Positions 45,778 to 55,523 of a DNA stretch of 64,000 nt are shown one piece after another. Position 1 is the first letter of the stretch. Every line of letters starts with the position of its first letter. The notes under the pieces are model-generated. The model did not search any database. It saw nothing but the letters and a program-made list of their open reading frames with translations, and was not told the DNA's origin. Location: positions 2,053,501 to 2,117,500 of the forward strand of contig NZ_CP129971.1 of NCBI RefSeq assembly GCF_030503855.1. The letters run 5' to 3'. Made by a program: the position numbers and the translations under genes. This DNA is from Marivirga salinae (GTDB lineage: Bacteria > Bacteroidota > Bacteroidia > Cytophagales > Cyclobacteriaceae).

Positions 45778-48700
45778 AATTTTCACAACCATATTAACTA
45801 TTATTCTATCTGTTCACTATGTTTTTTCACAGGATCCGCAATCATGGATTAATTTCAATCAATCCTATTATAAAATCAGTCTTGAATCTACGGCTGCTTA
45901 TGAATTAGATTATAATGATCTAATTGAAGCTGGTGTGCCGATTTCCAGTATTGATGCCAGATCATTACAGATATTTCACAGAGGACAAGAAATAGCGATC
46001 AGAGTGATTGGTCAGAACGATGGTAGACTAGATGAAGGCGATGTTATCCAGTTTCTGGCTAAAAGAAATGACGGAACTTCCGATACACCTTTATATAAAA
46101 ATCCGGATCATCAACCACATCAATATTTTAATCTCTTCACGGATGAGTCTGCTTATTTTTTGACTTGGAAAAATGATGGTACCAACGGAAAAAGAATTCA
46201 GGAGCAGAATATTATCAACAACACCAATAATTTAGCTGCTGAAAATTCAGTTGAGAAAGAAATTTTAAGGCTATTTACAGCTAATGCAGATAGGGGGCAG
46301 CGATATAGCCCACAAAATGAAGTGTATAATTCTGCTTTTGATTTGGGGGAAGGATGGACTGGTTCTGCATTTACTAATCCAAGCAATTTTTCAATTACAG
46401 ATTTGGATAAAGCGGCTCGTTCTGAACTTCCACCTACATTGGAAATCTTGATTCAAGGAAGAAATATGCGCCAGCATCAGACTGAAGTTTTGGTTGGGCC
46501 AAATGAAAATTCCTTAAGATCGCTTGGTACTGTGAATTTCAAGGAATATGAATATGAGATTTTTTCGGGTGATTTAGAATGGACAGATATTGCTAATAGT
46601 GGCGATTTAGTCCTAAGGCTTGTGCCACAAGCTGAAGGTGTTGATAGGATTTCGGTTTCTTACATTAAAGTTAATTTTCAAATGGAGCCTGATTTGAATA
46701 ATGAAGCAGGCGGGAAATTAACCTTAAACCCAAATCCTAATGGTTCTTCATATGTACAGTTTTTGAATACAAATAGTACGGCAAGATTATATAGAACTGA
46801 CAATTTTAATGAGCCGGTTTTATTGCGCACCAACAGAATAGGTTCTGAAATCAATACTGTAGTTCAAAACACTGTAAATGGAGTAGAATTGTATTTACAA
46901 AATCAAAACTTTCTTACTCCCAGTATAGAAAAGGTAAATTTTAGAGATTTCAGCAATTTCAATCCTGATTATGTTATTCTTAGCCATCCAGAGCTAAGCA
47001 ATCCTAGCGGGGATTATACTAATCCCGTGAAAGCTTATGCAGCTTACCGTAATTCTGAAGCTGGAGGTGGGTACGATACGTTGGTGGTGGATATCAATAG
47101 AATTTACAACCAATTCAATTATGGGGAAATCTCTCCTTTAGCGGTATATAGATTCACTCAATATTTGGTGGCAAATACCAAAGCAGAAATGGTTTTTATC
47201 ATTGGCAAAGGAGTGAATTGGCATCATAACTTTTACAGAAGAAATGATCTTCCTAATCAAGATCTTTATAATGAATTTGTTCCAACAGCCGGCTCACCAG
47301 GTTCTGATATTCTTTTTGGATTTGATTTGGAGGAGAATAATAGAGCCGCTATTTCCTTTGGAAGGATTAATGCTCATAACAGTCAAAATGTAGCTGATTA
47401 TTTGGATAAGATTAAGGAAATGGAAGCTAAGCCTTTTGATGACTTGAGAAGAAAACATTTCTTGAACTTAAGTGGTGGGGTTTCCTTTTCTGAAGTTAAC
47501 AGGTTTTTAGGCTATATAAATGATTTTGCCAGATATGCAGAAAGCCCTTACATAGGTGGAGATTATTCAAATTTAACTAAAGAAACCACACAGGTAGTGG
47601 AATTTATCAACGTTGCAGATCAAGTAAATCAAGGCTTGAATTTGATTACTTTTTTTGGTCATTCCGGCCCCAACACTGCGGATATTGATATTGGTCGTGT
47701 TTCAGATGAAAATTTAGGTTATAATAATAAAGGGAAATATCCATTTATTTTAATTAATGGTTGTAATGCGGGTTCTTTTTATCGCTTGCAAAAAAACGAA
47801 ACTCCATTTGGAGAAGATTGGGTGAATACTCCAGAAAAAGGTTCTACTGGTGTTTTAGCACATGTTTATTTAGGGTTTCCAAATGAATTAAAAAGATATA
47901 GCGATTTATTTTATGCCAATGCATATGGCGATTCGGTCATGATAGATCAACCTCTAGGATTGGTTCATCAAAAAACCATAAATGACTATTTAGCTAATTT
48001 TGGAACTAATCCTGCTCCTTTGTACATGTCTCAGGCTCAACAAATGAATTTATTATGTGATCCTGCTTACAAACTTTTTCCTGCAGGCAAAACTGATTAT
48101 GCAATTTCTGATGAGGATTTGGAAGTAGTTTCCGTGGACGGGCAACCAATAGATGCTTTAACTCCTGAATTCGGGGTGGATGTTATCATTCGAAATTATG
48201 GGATCACTAATGCAGATTCAATTGAGATTTTGGTTAAAAGAACTTTACCAAACAATGAAATGATCGTGCAGGATACTCAGAAAGTAGCCGCAATAAAATA
48301 TCAGGATACCGTAAGGGTTAATATTTATAATGACCTGCCTGAAAGTTTTGGACAAAATATATTTGAGGTAATTATCGATCCGGCAGGAAAAATACCCGAG
48401 ATCAAAGATGAAAATAATATTGCCACTATTAATTATTTCCTCACATTAGGCACTACGCTAAATTTATATCCTTATGATGAAGGATTGAGTGATCAACAAA
48501 TCATTAGCTTGACTGCCCAATCTGTAGATTTACTTTCTGACGAAAGAGACTTTTTATTTGAATTGGATACATCAATAAAATTCAATAGCCCTTATTTAAA
48601 AACACAAAACATTAGAGCCAAGGTAATTGCAAAGTGGGAAACTAATTTACTACCCAATGAAAATCAAGCGTATTTCTGGAGGACAAAATTCACTAACCCG

Positions 48701-50764
48701 AGAGATGGAGAACTTGATGAATGGACCATTTCAAATTTCACCTACAGTAGTTCCGCCCAACAAGGATGGCAGCAGAATTCTGATGACCAATTTTTATTAA
48801 ATAGCATAGAAGGAATTACAATCGGGGAGACTTGGAGTTTTGAGGAAAATACTTTTAATCTAACAGTTGAAGCCCCAGGAAATAGTGGAATTGACGATAT
48901 CAGCATTAGAATAAATGGAAATCAATATGCCACATCAGGTAATCAAACAGGACCTTGTAAGATCAATACTTTGAATTTAGTAGCCTTTGACAAATCTTCT
49001 GGAGTACCTTATTATATTCTTTCAAATGGTGGATTTGATGTTTTGGATCCACTTTTATGCGGTATTAGACCACAAGTCATCAACCAAATTAGAAATAACC
49101 AATTATCACAACCTGAGACCTATTTCAAGAAATATTTTGATGAATTGCCAGATGGTGATATTGTACTTATGACTTCTTATGACAGCGTGGCTTGGAATAT
49201 TTTAAGAGCCAATAACAGAGCAGAATTACTTGATCTTGGTGCCTCAGCTAGTGTCATAGACAATCTTCAAAATGGAGATCCTTATATATTATTGGGCAGA
49301 AAAGGATTGGGCGCGGCAAATGGAATAGAAGTTACCGCTACTCAAACTCCTAAAAGCGAGCAGACCATTTCGCTAGATAAGGTAGTGGAAGCTCGATTTG
49401 AATCAGGTTCTATTATTTCAAAAACGATTGGACCGGTTAAAGAATGGATTCAGTTGGATGCTGAATTTGCTGATGTGGAGGCTTCAGATGATATAAGACT
49501 GGATGTCTTTGGAATTGATAGCCTTAATAATCAAACTTTATTGTTCTCTGATGCCGTACTTCCACTGGATATTTCGGCAATTGATGTAAATCAATATCCA
49601 CAATTACGATTGAGGTTAACTGTTAGCGACCCTGATAATTTAAGTCCTGCAAAACTTGCCACTTGGAAAGTAAATTTCAGAGAAGTACCGGATGCAGTTT
49701 TGCTTCCTGCTGAAACTGCCGGAAAGGCAAGTACAGAATTGGCGGAAGGAGAGAAATTCAATAAATCATTTCGAGTGGTTAATGTTACACCTAATAATTT
49801 TGACGAGCCAATTCCTTATATACGCCAAGTATTCAATAGAAATGACAGGGTTTTCCATAATGAAAATTATACCTTAACTCCTTTGCCAGCGGATTCTGAT
49901 ACCACTTTTTCAATCGAAGTGGATACCAGAGGCAAGGTGGGAGAGAATGATTTAACATTAAACCTCAATCCATATTCAAATTATAATGAAAAGAAATTGA
50001 CCAATAATGTGATTTCTTATCAAAAGCTTTTTGAAGTTAAGAAGGATTCATTGCCTCCTTTTGTGGAGGTGACTTTCGATGGAATTTCCATTTTAGATGG
50101 CGATATAGTATCTCCTCGACCATATATCCAAATAAAATTGAAGGATGAAAATACTTTAATTAATAAAACCGATACCACAGGAATAGAAATTCAATTGCGA
50201 AGAGATTGTGAGGAATGTGTGAGTGAAAGAATAAATTTCTCCAATTCGAATATTGAGTGGTTACCCGCCACGGATGAGAGTCCATTCACGGTAAACTACC
50301 AGCCGAATGCCTTAGAAGACGGAAACTATCAACTGAGGGTGCAAGCAACAGATGCGAGTGAAAACACAGCCGGAGAGGAGCCTTATAAAGTGAGGTTTGA
50401 AGTGATCAATGCTTCCACCATCACTAATTTTTATCCTTATCCTAATCCCTTTTCTACCAGTACTCGCTTTGTATTTACTCTAACCGGAACTGATTTACCA
50501 CAGGAAATTAAAATTCAAATCTTGACTGTTACGGGTAGAGTAGTAAGAGAAATTTTGCAAGATGAAATTGGTCCCATCCACATAGGAAATAATATCACCG
50601 ATTATGCATGGGATGGCAAGGATGAATTCGGAGATAGATTAGCCAATGGAGTTTACCTCTACAGAGTTCTAGTCCGGAAAGACGGAGCCTTTATGGAACA
50701 ACGAGCTACCGCAGGAGATAGAGCCTTTACCGAAGGCTATGGGAAGTTGTATATTCTGAGGTGA
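45764..50764 (+). CDS. porU2: Type IX secretion sortase-like C25 peptidase, PorU2
   Basis: 1666 residues. Signal peptide (to ~22), N-terminal beta domain (~25-400), gingipain-type C25 caspase-fold domain (~410-780) with catalytic His633 in 'FFGHSGPN' and Cys667 in 'LINGCNAGSF', followed by CARDB/Ig-like beta domains, then a C-terminal region ending with 'YPYPNPFSTSTRFVFTLTG' and 'WDGKDEFGDRLANGVYLYRV', a T9SS C-terminal-domain (FlgD-like) sorting signal. PorU cleaves such signals from cargo and attaches the cargo to lipid. Partner gene porV2 overlaps its start. Both catalytic residues are present, so it is likely active. Confidence 0.88.
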   Translation: MLKNKIFTTILTIILSVHYVFSQDPQSWINFNQSYYKISLESTAAYELDYNDLIEAGVPISSIDARSLQIFHRGQEIAIRVIGQNDGRLDEGDVIQFLAKRNDGTSDTPLYKNPDHQPHQYFNLFTDESAYFLTWKNDGTNGKRIQEQNIINNTNNLAAENSVEKEILRLFTANADRGQRYSPQNEVYNSAFDLGEGWTGSAFTNPSNFSITDLDKAARSELPPTLEILIQGRNMRQHQTEVLVGPNENSLRSLGTVNFKEYEYEIFSGDLEWTDIANSGDLVLRLVPQAEGVDRISVSYIKVNFQMEPDLNNEAGGKLTLNPNPNGSSYVQFLNTNSTARLYRTDNFNEPVLLRTNRIGSEINTVVQNTVNGVELYLQNQNFLTPSIEKVNFRDFSNFNPDYVILSHPELSNPSGDYTNPVKAYAAYRNSEAGGGYDTLVVDINRIYNQFNYGEISPLAVYRFTQYLVANTKAEMVFIIGKGVNWHHNFYRRNDLPNQDLYNEFVPTAGSPGSDILFGFDLEENNRAAISFGRINAHNSQNVADYLDKIKEMEAKPFDDLRRKHFLNLSGGVSFSEVNRFLGYINDFARYAESPYIGGDYSNLTKETTQVVEFINVADQVNQGLNLITFFGHSGPNTADIDIGRVSDENLGYNNKGKYPFILINGCNAGSFYRLQKNETPFGEDWVNTPEKGSTGVLAHVYLGFPNELKRYSDLFYANAYGDSVMIDQPLGLVHQKTINDYLANFGTNPAPLYMSQAQQMNLLCDPAYKLFPAGKTDYAISDEDLEVVSVDGQPIDALTPEFGVDVIIRNYGITNADSIEILVKRTLPNNEMIVQDTQKVAAIKYQDTVRVNIYNDLPESFGQNIFEVIIDPAGKIPEIKDENNIATINYFLTLGTTLNLYPYDEGLSDQQIISLTAQSVDLLSDERDFLFELDTSIKFNSPYLKTQNIRAKVIAKWETNLLPNENQAYFWRTKFTNPRDGELDEWTISNFTYSSSAQQGWQQNSDDQFLLNSIEGITIGETWSFEENTFNLTVEAPGNSGIDDISIRINGNQYATSGNQTGPCKINTLNLVAFDKSSGVPYYILSNGGFDVLDPLLCGIRPQVINQIRNNQLSQPETYFKKYFDELPDGDIVLMTSYDSVAWNILRANNRAELLDLGASASVIDNLQNGDPYILLGRKGLGAANGIEVTATQTPKSEQTISLDKVVEARFESGSIISKTIGPVKEWIQLDAEFADVEASDDIRLDVFGIDSLNNQTLLFSDAVLPLDISAIDVNQYPQLRLRLTVSDPDNLSPAKLATWKVNFREVPDAVLLPAETAGKASTELAEGEKFNKSFRVVNVTPNNFDEPIPYIRQVFNRNDRVFHNENYTLTPLPADSDTTFSIEVDTRGKVGENDLTLNLNPYSNYNEKKLTNNVISYQKLFEVKKDSLPPFVEVTFDGISILDGDIVSPRPYIQIKLKDENTLINKTDTTGIEIQLRRDCEECVSERINFSNSNIEWLPATDESPFTVNYQPNALEDGNYQLRVQATDASENTAGEEPYKVRFEVINASTITNFYPYPNPFSTSTRFVFTLTGTDLPQEIKIQILTVTGRVVREILQDEIGPIHIGNNITDYAWDGKDEFGDRLANGVYLYRVLVRKDGAFMEQRATAGDRAFTEGYGKLYILR

Positions 50765-50874
50765 TGGTGTTTTAATCATTGGTCAGGGTCAAAAACCGTC
50801 AATTATGATTCTATCTGCATTGAAAGGATTTCTTTAGTATTAATCTATTTCTTCCCTATTAATTTATTTTAAGT

Positions 50875-50909
50875 GTAGAATTAAACGTTTATTATACGTG
50901 TAATTCTAC
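50875..50909. terminator. Hairpin after porU2
   Basis: GTAGAATT (50875-50882) pairs with AATTCTAC (50902-50909). There is further partial pairing inside and no T-run. It lies between porU2 and the first cassette boundary and may terminate porU2. Confidence 0.35.
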
Positions 50910-51054
50910 GGATAATGCCAATTGATTGAGTTTAAGTGGTTAAAATGGGTTTTTTATTAACTATTAATTCAGTAGATTGCCTGACATAAGGTATATATAA
51001 TCACCGGGGGGTGACTATATTCAATTGTTAGCTCTCATTCAGAAAATCATCAAT

Positions 51055-52107
51055 ATGCCAGGAATGACAAAAGAAGAAGGAATTAATCAAGTCTATGGTG
51101 GAGGAGGACATGTGGTTATCTTAGGAGCAGGAGCAAGTATTGCTTCGACCTATCGAAATGCTGAAAGAAATGGTAAAAGACTTCCATCAATGGATAATTT
51201 CGTTGACTTGGTTGGACTTCATGAAATAATTGAAAAAGTACCTGATAATCTTCGAGCCGATAATTTTGAAAAATTGTATACTAATCTTCATTCGGAAAAT
51301 CCCGACTCTGAAATACTAAGAGCAGTTGAACAGCGGATTCAAGATTACTTTGGAAACATGGAATTGCCTGATGAACCGACAATTTATGATTACATGGTTT
51401 TGTCATTGAGAGGGAAAGACTTGATAGCTACTTTTAACTGGGATCCTTTTTTATATCAAGCATGGGTAAGGAATAGAAAGTTTACTGATGACTTGCCCCA
51501 CCTTTCATTTTTACATGGAAACGTTGCCATTGGCTACAGCAAAGAAGATAAAAGATGCGGCCCCGTTGGTTACCAAGCAAGACAAGATGGAGGTGAATTC
51601 GAACCTACTAAACTCTTATATCCGGTAGAACAAAAAAATTATACAAATGACGAATTCATCAATATTGAATGGGAACGGATGAAGTATTGGTTGAGCAAAG
51701 AGAGAGGGACTGTTCGTGCTACCATTTTTGGATATGGTGCTCCAGTTTCTGACATAGAAGCTGTATCTTTATTGAATAATGCATGGGGAACTCCTGATGA
51801 TCGATCAATGGAACAATTTGAAATCATTGATATAACCTCAGAAGAAGAATTAAGGAATCGTTGGAATGGATTTATACATTCTCATCATTATGATGTTACT
51901 GACAATTATTTCGGCTCTTCATTGGCTTATAATCCTCGAAGAACAAGTGAGAGCTATTTTAGTCACTATGAACCTTTAACCCCTGCAGAAGCTTTTAGAA
52001 GTTCAAATCCAATTCCACAAAACTTTAAGACTCTTGATGAATTATGGAAATGGCACGAACCATTAATTGAAGCAGAGTTAAAAAATGAAAATGAAAACGA
52101 GAGCTAA
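51055..52107 (+). CDS. SIR2-like domain protein (cassette 1)
   Basis: 350 residues from the ATG at 51055. A TTG at 51025 is in frame but straddles the cassette boundary at 51027/51028, so it is not preferred. Rossmann-type NAD-binding start 'HVVILGAGASIASTYRNA' (GAGAS), 'LIATFNWDPFLYQA' (the N-x-D motif, N at ~127) and 'FLHGN' (catalytic-type His ~153) follow the order of SIR2-like NADase families used in several anti-phage systems. The C-terminal part (~200-350) is unassigned. It stands alone, without a TIR, Ago or HerA partner. Defence role is inference from the family. Confidence 0.7.
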   Translation: MPGMTKEEGINQVYGGGGHVVILGAGASIASTYRNAERNGKRLPSMDNFVDLVGLHEIIEKVPDNLRADNFEKLYTNLHSENPDSEILRAVEQRIQDYFGNMELPDEPTIYDYMVLSLRGKDLIATFNWDPFLYQAWVRNRKFTDDLPHLSFLHGNVAIGYSKEDKRCGPVGYQARQDGGEFEPTKLLYPVEQKNYTNDEFINIEWERMKYWLSKERGTVRATIFGYGAPVSDIEAVSLLNNAWGTPDDRSMEQFEIIDITSEEELRNRWNGFIHSHHYDVTDNYFGSSLAYNPRRTSESYFSHYEPLTPAEAFRSSNPIPQNFKTLDELWKWHEPLIEAELKNENENES

Positions 52108-52230
52108 CACTATATAAGCGTAATGCGGTCTGAACGGCTAAAATTGAGCATTATGTCTCCAATAAACTTTGCGGTAGGTGGACAATGAATTGCTGCGAAA
52201 CCCGCACTACGCTTATACTTAACGTTATGC
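52101..52230 (+). repeat. attC site 1 (130 bp)
   Basis: Opens GAGCTAAC (overlapping the SIR2-like stop codon) and ends GTTATGC. Arms TATAAGCGTAATGCGG and CCGCACTACGCTTATA pair with one mismatch. The opening is the reverse complement of GTTAGCTC at 51027-51034, the start of cassette 1. Confidence 0.85.
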
Positions 52231-52281
52231 ACAATTACCAACTAGCTCTCATATAAGTATTGAAAATAAACTACCCTTCAA

Positions 52282-53133
52282 ATGAGTAAGAAGAAAGAGA
52301 CTTCAATTTCAGAATTAATAATTTTTGGTTCGATGCAATTATTAATATCCGTTATACTTCTATTTAATGGATTCACTTACATAACTGATCATTTCGTCAA
52401 TGATGGTCAAATCGAAAATGGTTCTACAAAGCAAAAAGGCTTGTTAGCGTTTATGTCTTTATTAGAAAAAGGATGGTGGAAATATTTAATAGTCTTAATA
52501 TTTGGCACGATTGGATTTTTGATGCTAAAAGAGGCAAGAAATAAGCTGAGCAAGTCATCAAAAAGTAACAACTTGAATCCAAAAACTAAAATAAATAATC
52601 TGCCAAAAGAAAAATTTATGACTGTTGATATAGAAAGTCAAAAGGAAGGATATAAAGAAATAGTAAGGCTATGCTCATCTAATACAAATAGAGAAGAGTT
52701 GATTAATTTCATAGAATCCTTAAAAAACTATAATGGAGATAAAAACTATTACAATACATTAAATTATGTAATGGAACATTTTGACAACAATTCTATACAC
52801 TTGATTATGGCTCTTGATTGGAAACAGGAAATCACTGATTTAAAGTGGAGAATTGAATCAGCACTAAAAAGTAATTTCCGAGTAACAGCAGACTTACCCG
52901 ATCCATCAAAATATGGAGAAGACAAAGCTGTTTCCGATAAAAACGTTTTTATTGATTACAATAATTCAATAAATAGAGAAGGATTTGAGCTTTCATTTGT
53001 TGACACAGATTCAGATGAATATGTAATAATCGTCAATAAACTTCAAGATTCTACAAAAATTGCCACAGCAATCGATAAAATTGGATATGAACGCTTATCG
53101 GCTGATTCTCATAAAATTAACGGGGCTAAATAA
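52282..53133 (+). CDS. Two-TM hypothetical protein (cassette 2, first gene)
   Basis: 283 residues. TM helices at ~12-32 and ~64-84, a basic linker (90-115), then a soluble domain ('YKEIVRLCSSNTNREELINF', 'LDWKQEITDLKWRIESALK', 'VDTDSDEYVIIVNKLQD') that I cannot assign to a family with confidence. It starts 52 bp after the attC1 R' box, giving room for a leader. The next gene begins one base after its stop codon, so this cassette is bicistronic, which is unusual for integron cassettes. Confidence 0.6.
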   Translation: MSKKKETSISELIIFGSMQLLISVILLFNGFTYITDHFVNDGQIENGSTKQKGLLAFMSLLEKGWWKYLIVLIFGTIGFLMLKEARNKLSKSSKSNNLNPKTKINNLPKEKFMTVDIESQKEGYKEIVRLCSSNTNREELINFIESLKNYNGDKNYYNTLNYVMEHFDNNSIHLIMALDWKQEITDLKWRIESALKSNFRVTADLPDPSKYGEDKAVSDKNVFIDYNNSINREGFELSFVDTDSDEYVIIVNKLQDSTKIATAIDKIGYERLSADSHKINGAK

Positions 53134-53134
53134 A

Positions 53135-53710
53135 ATGAAGTACTTTATCACCATAGCATTAGCCTGCTTAATAACAGCTTATCAAACCCCAGACGACTGG
53201 ACAGGTCAATGGTACTCACCTAATGGTCTAATTAAAGTTGAGTTAAATACAAATAATTCTTATAGTCTGCACCATATAGAAGGTACTGAAAGTGGGACTT
53301 GGGCAAAGCGCTCAGATACAATTATTCTCAGTGATTCAACAATACTTCAAATAGATTCATCAAACCTTCTTTTAAGTGGTAACAAATTATCTAAAGAAAA
53401 ACCTCAAACCTCTGTTCCTCACAATACCAATTTAAAAGGACTAAATTTCATATGGACTTTCGAATCGGAAGGAATACAAATAGACACTGTTTCATTTCGC
53501 GATAGTTCATATTACTCATCATTTAATGACCGAAGTTATCAATACAGATTAATTTCATTTAATGGACTTCTTTTTTTTACACACAACAATTTATCCAACA
53601 TCGGTGACAGATACTATTTAGTACATACTCTGAATAAAAAAGAATTGATTTTAGACTTCTATGTTTATGACACTAAAAAGCATATAAAAACAGTATTAAG
53701 GAGATTATAA
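53135..53710 (+). CDS. Exported hypothetical protein (cassette 2, second gene)
   Basis: 191 residues from the ATG at 53135, directly after the preceding stop (TAA A ATG). An upstream start at 53060 would overlap by 74 bp and is less plausible. Signal peptide 'YFITIALACLITAYQ'. The mature part is beta-rich ('WTGQWYSPNGLIKVELNTNN ... GTESGTWAKRSDTIILSDS'), like lipocalin-type or copper-resistance-like small periplasmic sandwiches. Not assigned. Confidence 0.6.
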   Translation: MKYFITIALACLITAYQTPDDWTGQWYSPNGLIKVELNTNNSYSLHHIEGTESGTWAKRSDTIILSDSTILQIDSSNLLLSGNKLSKEKPQTSVPHNTNLKGLNFIWTFESEGIQIDTVSFRDSSYYSSFNDRSYQYRLISFNGLLFFTHNNLSNIGDRYYLVHTLNKKELILDFYVYDTKKHIKTVLRRL

Positions 53711-53712
53711 AA

Positions 53713-53928
53713 GTGCATAACAATACCTAAAAATGCATTTGCTCACTGCTTTTAGCAAAGTAATTAAGTAAATCGCCACAAAGCCAAACATTTAATTTTA
53801 TTAAGATAGTTGGCAGACAAAGTGATCCTTGCTTTATACAACTCCTAAATTGTAGTTATGATTTGGCTTTGCTACTTTAGTGCTTCGTCAGCTAAGTGTG
53901 GCAAACGCATTTTAGCTTGGCGTTGTAC
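53713..53928 (+). repeat. attC site 2 (216 bp)
   Basis: Opens GTGCATAAC, exact reverse complement of the cassette 2 start GTTATGCAC (52224), and ends GTTGTAC. Outer arms AAAATGCATTTGCT / GCAAACGCATTTT pair. Closely related to attC 7 throughout, including the long central loop. Confidence 0.85.
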
Positions 53929-53939
53929 CCAATTAAAAA

Positions 53940-54476
53940 ATGAATAAAACCATATTAAAAAACATTCTTGCATTAATAAGTCTTAGTGGACTTGGACTGG
54001 TGATGTCAATTCTGGGTCTCAAGATGCTAATTGATAACCAGACGAGAAATCTAGACGACACACACAAATTGACAGGGACTATTGAATTAACTCAAATTGT
54101 AACTGATAATAAAAAGGTAGGAGCTGTACCATTTACCTACACTGACCAAGATTATTTTGGAATTAAATTAAAAGAACATGACAAGTTGTTTGGAACCTTT
54201 AACCCTAAGCAGTCCTATTATGAATTACAGAAACAGTTAAACCAAGGGAAACAAATAACAATATTTTACTACGACTCCTCTGATAAAAGCCCAACAAATA
54301 ATGTTTATCAAATAGAATCTAACGGACAGATAATTGTAAATCATTCTGACTATCAAAAAAACCATTCAATAGCAGCAATTGCAATCATTTGCTTTGGACT
54401 TCTTTGTTTGGGAATGTTAATATGGATTTTAAAAACCAAGAATATAAAAGAAAACTGGGCACAACATTCTGTATAA
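53940..54476 (+). CDS. Two-TM hypothetical protein (cassette 3)
   Basis: 178 residues. TM1 ~8-30 ('ILALISLSGLGLVMSILGL') and TM2 ~142-163 ('IAAIAIICFGLLCLGMLIW') flank an extracytoplasmic beta-rich domain of ~105 residues. The layout resembles DUF3592-like proteins but the similarity is loose. It starts 12 bp after the attC2 R' box. The coding end runs into the R'' box of attC3. Confidence 0.6.
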   Translation: MNKTILKNILALISLSGLGLVMSILGLKMLIDNQTRNLDDTHKLTGTIELTQIVTDNKKVGAVPFTYTDQDYFGIKLKEHDKLFGTFNPKQSYYELQKQLNQGKQITIFYYDSSDKSPTNNVYQIESNGQIIVNHSDYQKNHSIAAIAIICFGLLCLGMLIWILKTKNIKENWAQHSV

Positions 54477-54653
54477 ATCATGGCTGTAAGTAGGTTATTG
54501 TGACTTCGGCTCTTTGTAGATAGCCCGTCAATCTGCAGGATTGATTTATTGGGTAAGAATTAATTTAATAAGCCAATCCTGCGGATTGCCTCGGTAGTTA
54601 ACGCAAATTTTTATACTTTTAATCAGCCACGAATTTATACAGTGGCGTTGGCA
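54457..54653 (+). repeat. attC site 3 (197 bp)
   Basis: Opens GGGCACAAC (one mismatch to the reverse complement of the cassette 3 start GTTGTACCC at 53922) and ends GTTGGCA. Arms CTGTATAAATCATGGCTG and CAGCCACGAATTTATACAG pair. Same family as attC 5 and attC 8, with an extra ~45 bp in the loop. Confidence 0.85.
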
Positions 54654-54675
54654 TCAATAAAATAATTGCAATAAA

Positions 54676-55290
54676 ATGACACTGAGAAATTTGATTATAT
54701 TTCTACTGATTATTACTTCTTGCAATAACAAAAATTCTGCGACAGAGAACTCCAAAGGGAAAGCAACTAAACATGCTCAGAAAGTTGAACCTGTAAATAT
54801 AGAGAAAAAGGAAGAAGAATCGGGAATTGAACCAAGCGAGCAAGAACAGAATGAAATCTATTCCAAGGAATCATTAAATAAAGCCGATTCTGCAACTTTA
54901 GACTCTTTAAGAACATCTTTGCCTTTATCATGGGAAAGATTTGGAATAGAAAACAAAGACACAGTCTCCTACGATTTTTGCGGAGCATCCAACCCTCAAT
55001 TCTCATTAAATAACGACTTAACCGCAATAACTATTAGTATAGGAAACGAACTACATGAGAAATTTCAAATTGAAGAAATTTTTTATAATGACTCTATCTA
55101 CCTGTTTAGCTTTAAAGAGAAAAAAATGGGGTTAGAAAAATGCATTCTACTCATAAAAGATAAAAGTCGTCAAATAGGCAAATTATTAATTTATGATGCA
55201 AATCCTGAAGACAGCTACTCATATTTGCCTAAAACAATCCTTTCAGAAAAAAGACGAATAGTCTATGACTGTGACTCAGTGGAAGAATAG
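54676..55290 (+). CDS. Hypothetical lipoprotein (cassette 4)
   Basis: 204 residues. Lipobox 'LLIITSC' at ~16, then a long acidic/lysine-rich low-complexity linker (20-70) and a compact domain with three cysteines ('SYDFCGASNPQF', 'LEKCILLIK', 'VYDCDSVEE'). No family recognised. Single-gene cassette bounded by attC 3 and attC 4. Confidence 0.6.
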   Translation: MTLRNLIIFLLIITSCNNKNSATENSKGKATKHAQKVEPVNIEKKEEESGIEPSEQEQNEIYSKESLNKADSATLDSLRTSLPLSWERFGIENKDTVSYDFCGASNPQFSLNNDLTAITISIGNELHEKFQIEEIFYNDSIYLFSFKEKKMGLEKCILLIKDKSRQIGKLLIYDANPEDSYSYLPKTILSEKRRIVYDCDSVEE

Positions 55291-55293
55291 ACT

Positions 55294-55500
55294 GATGCCA
55301 ACACTATGTAAAAACCATGCGCTTCAGCAGTTTCAGGCAATCATATTAGTAAATTCCCGCAATTTTTGGCAATCAGTGTAAAATGTTAAGTCAAACTATT
55401 GCAGGCAACAAAATGAAGCCATTGGCAACAAAATAAAAATTGCTATCTTCATTTCCTTAATTAAATGTGGCGCACGGATTTTTACACGCGCCCGTTGTAC
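55294..55500 (+). repeat. attC site 4 (207 bp)
   Basis: Opens GATGCCAAC, exact reverse complement of the cassette 4 start GTTGGCATC (54647), and ends GTTGTAC. Arms TGTAAAAACCATGCGC and GCGCACGGATTTTTACA pair. The sequence is unlike the other sites. Confidence 0.85.
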
Positions 55501-55523
55501 ACAAGCGTAAACACGGATCAGCA

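Noticed and set aside
51025..51054. TTG start for the SIR2-like gene giving 10 extra residues
   Set aside because: The codon straddles the cassette recombination point (51027/51028), so it would not belong to the cassette; ATG at 51055 is preferred.
55467..55523. GTG start for the cassette 5 gene
   Set aside because: It lies within attC site 4, outside the cassette's own boundary at 55494.
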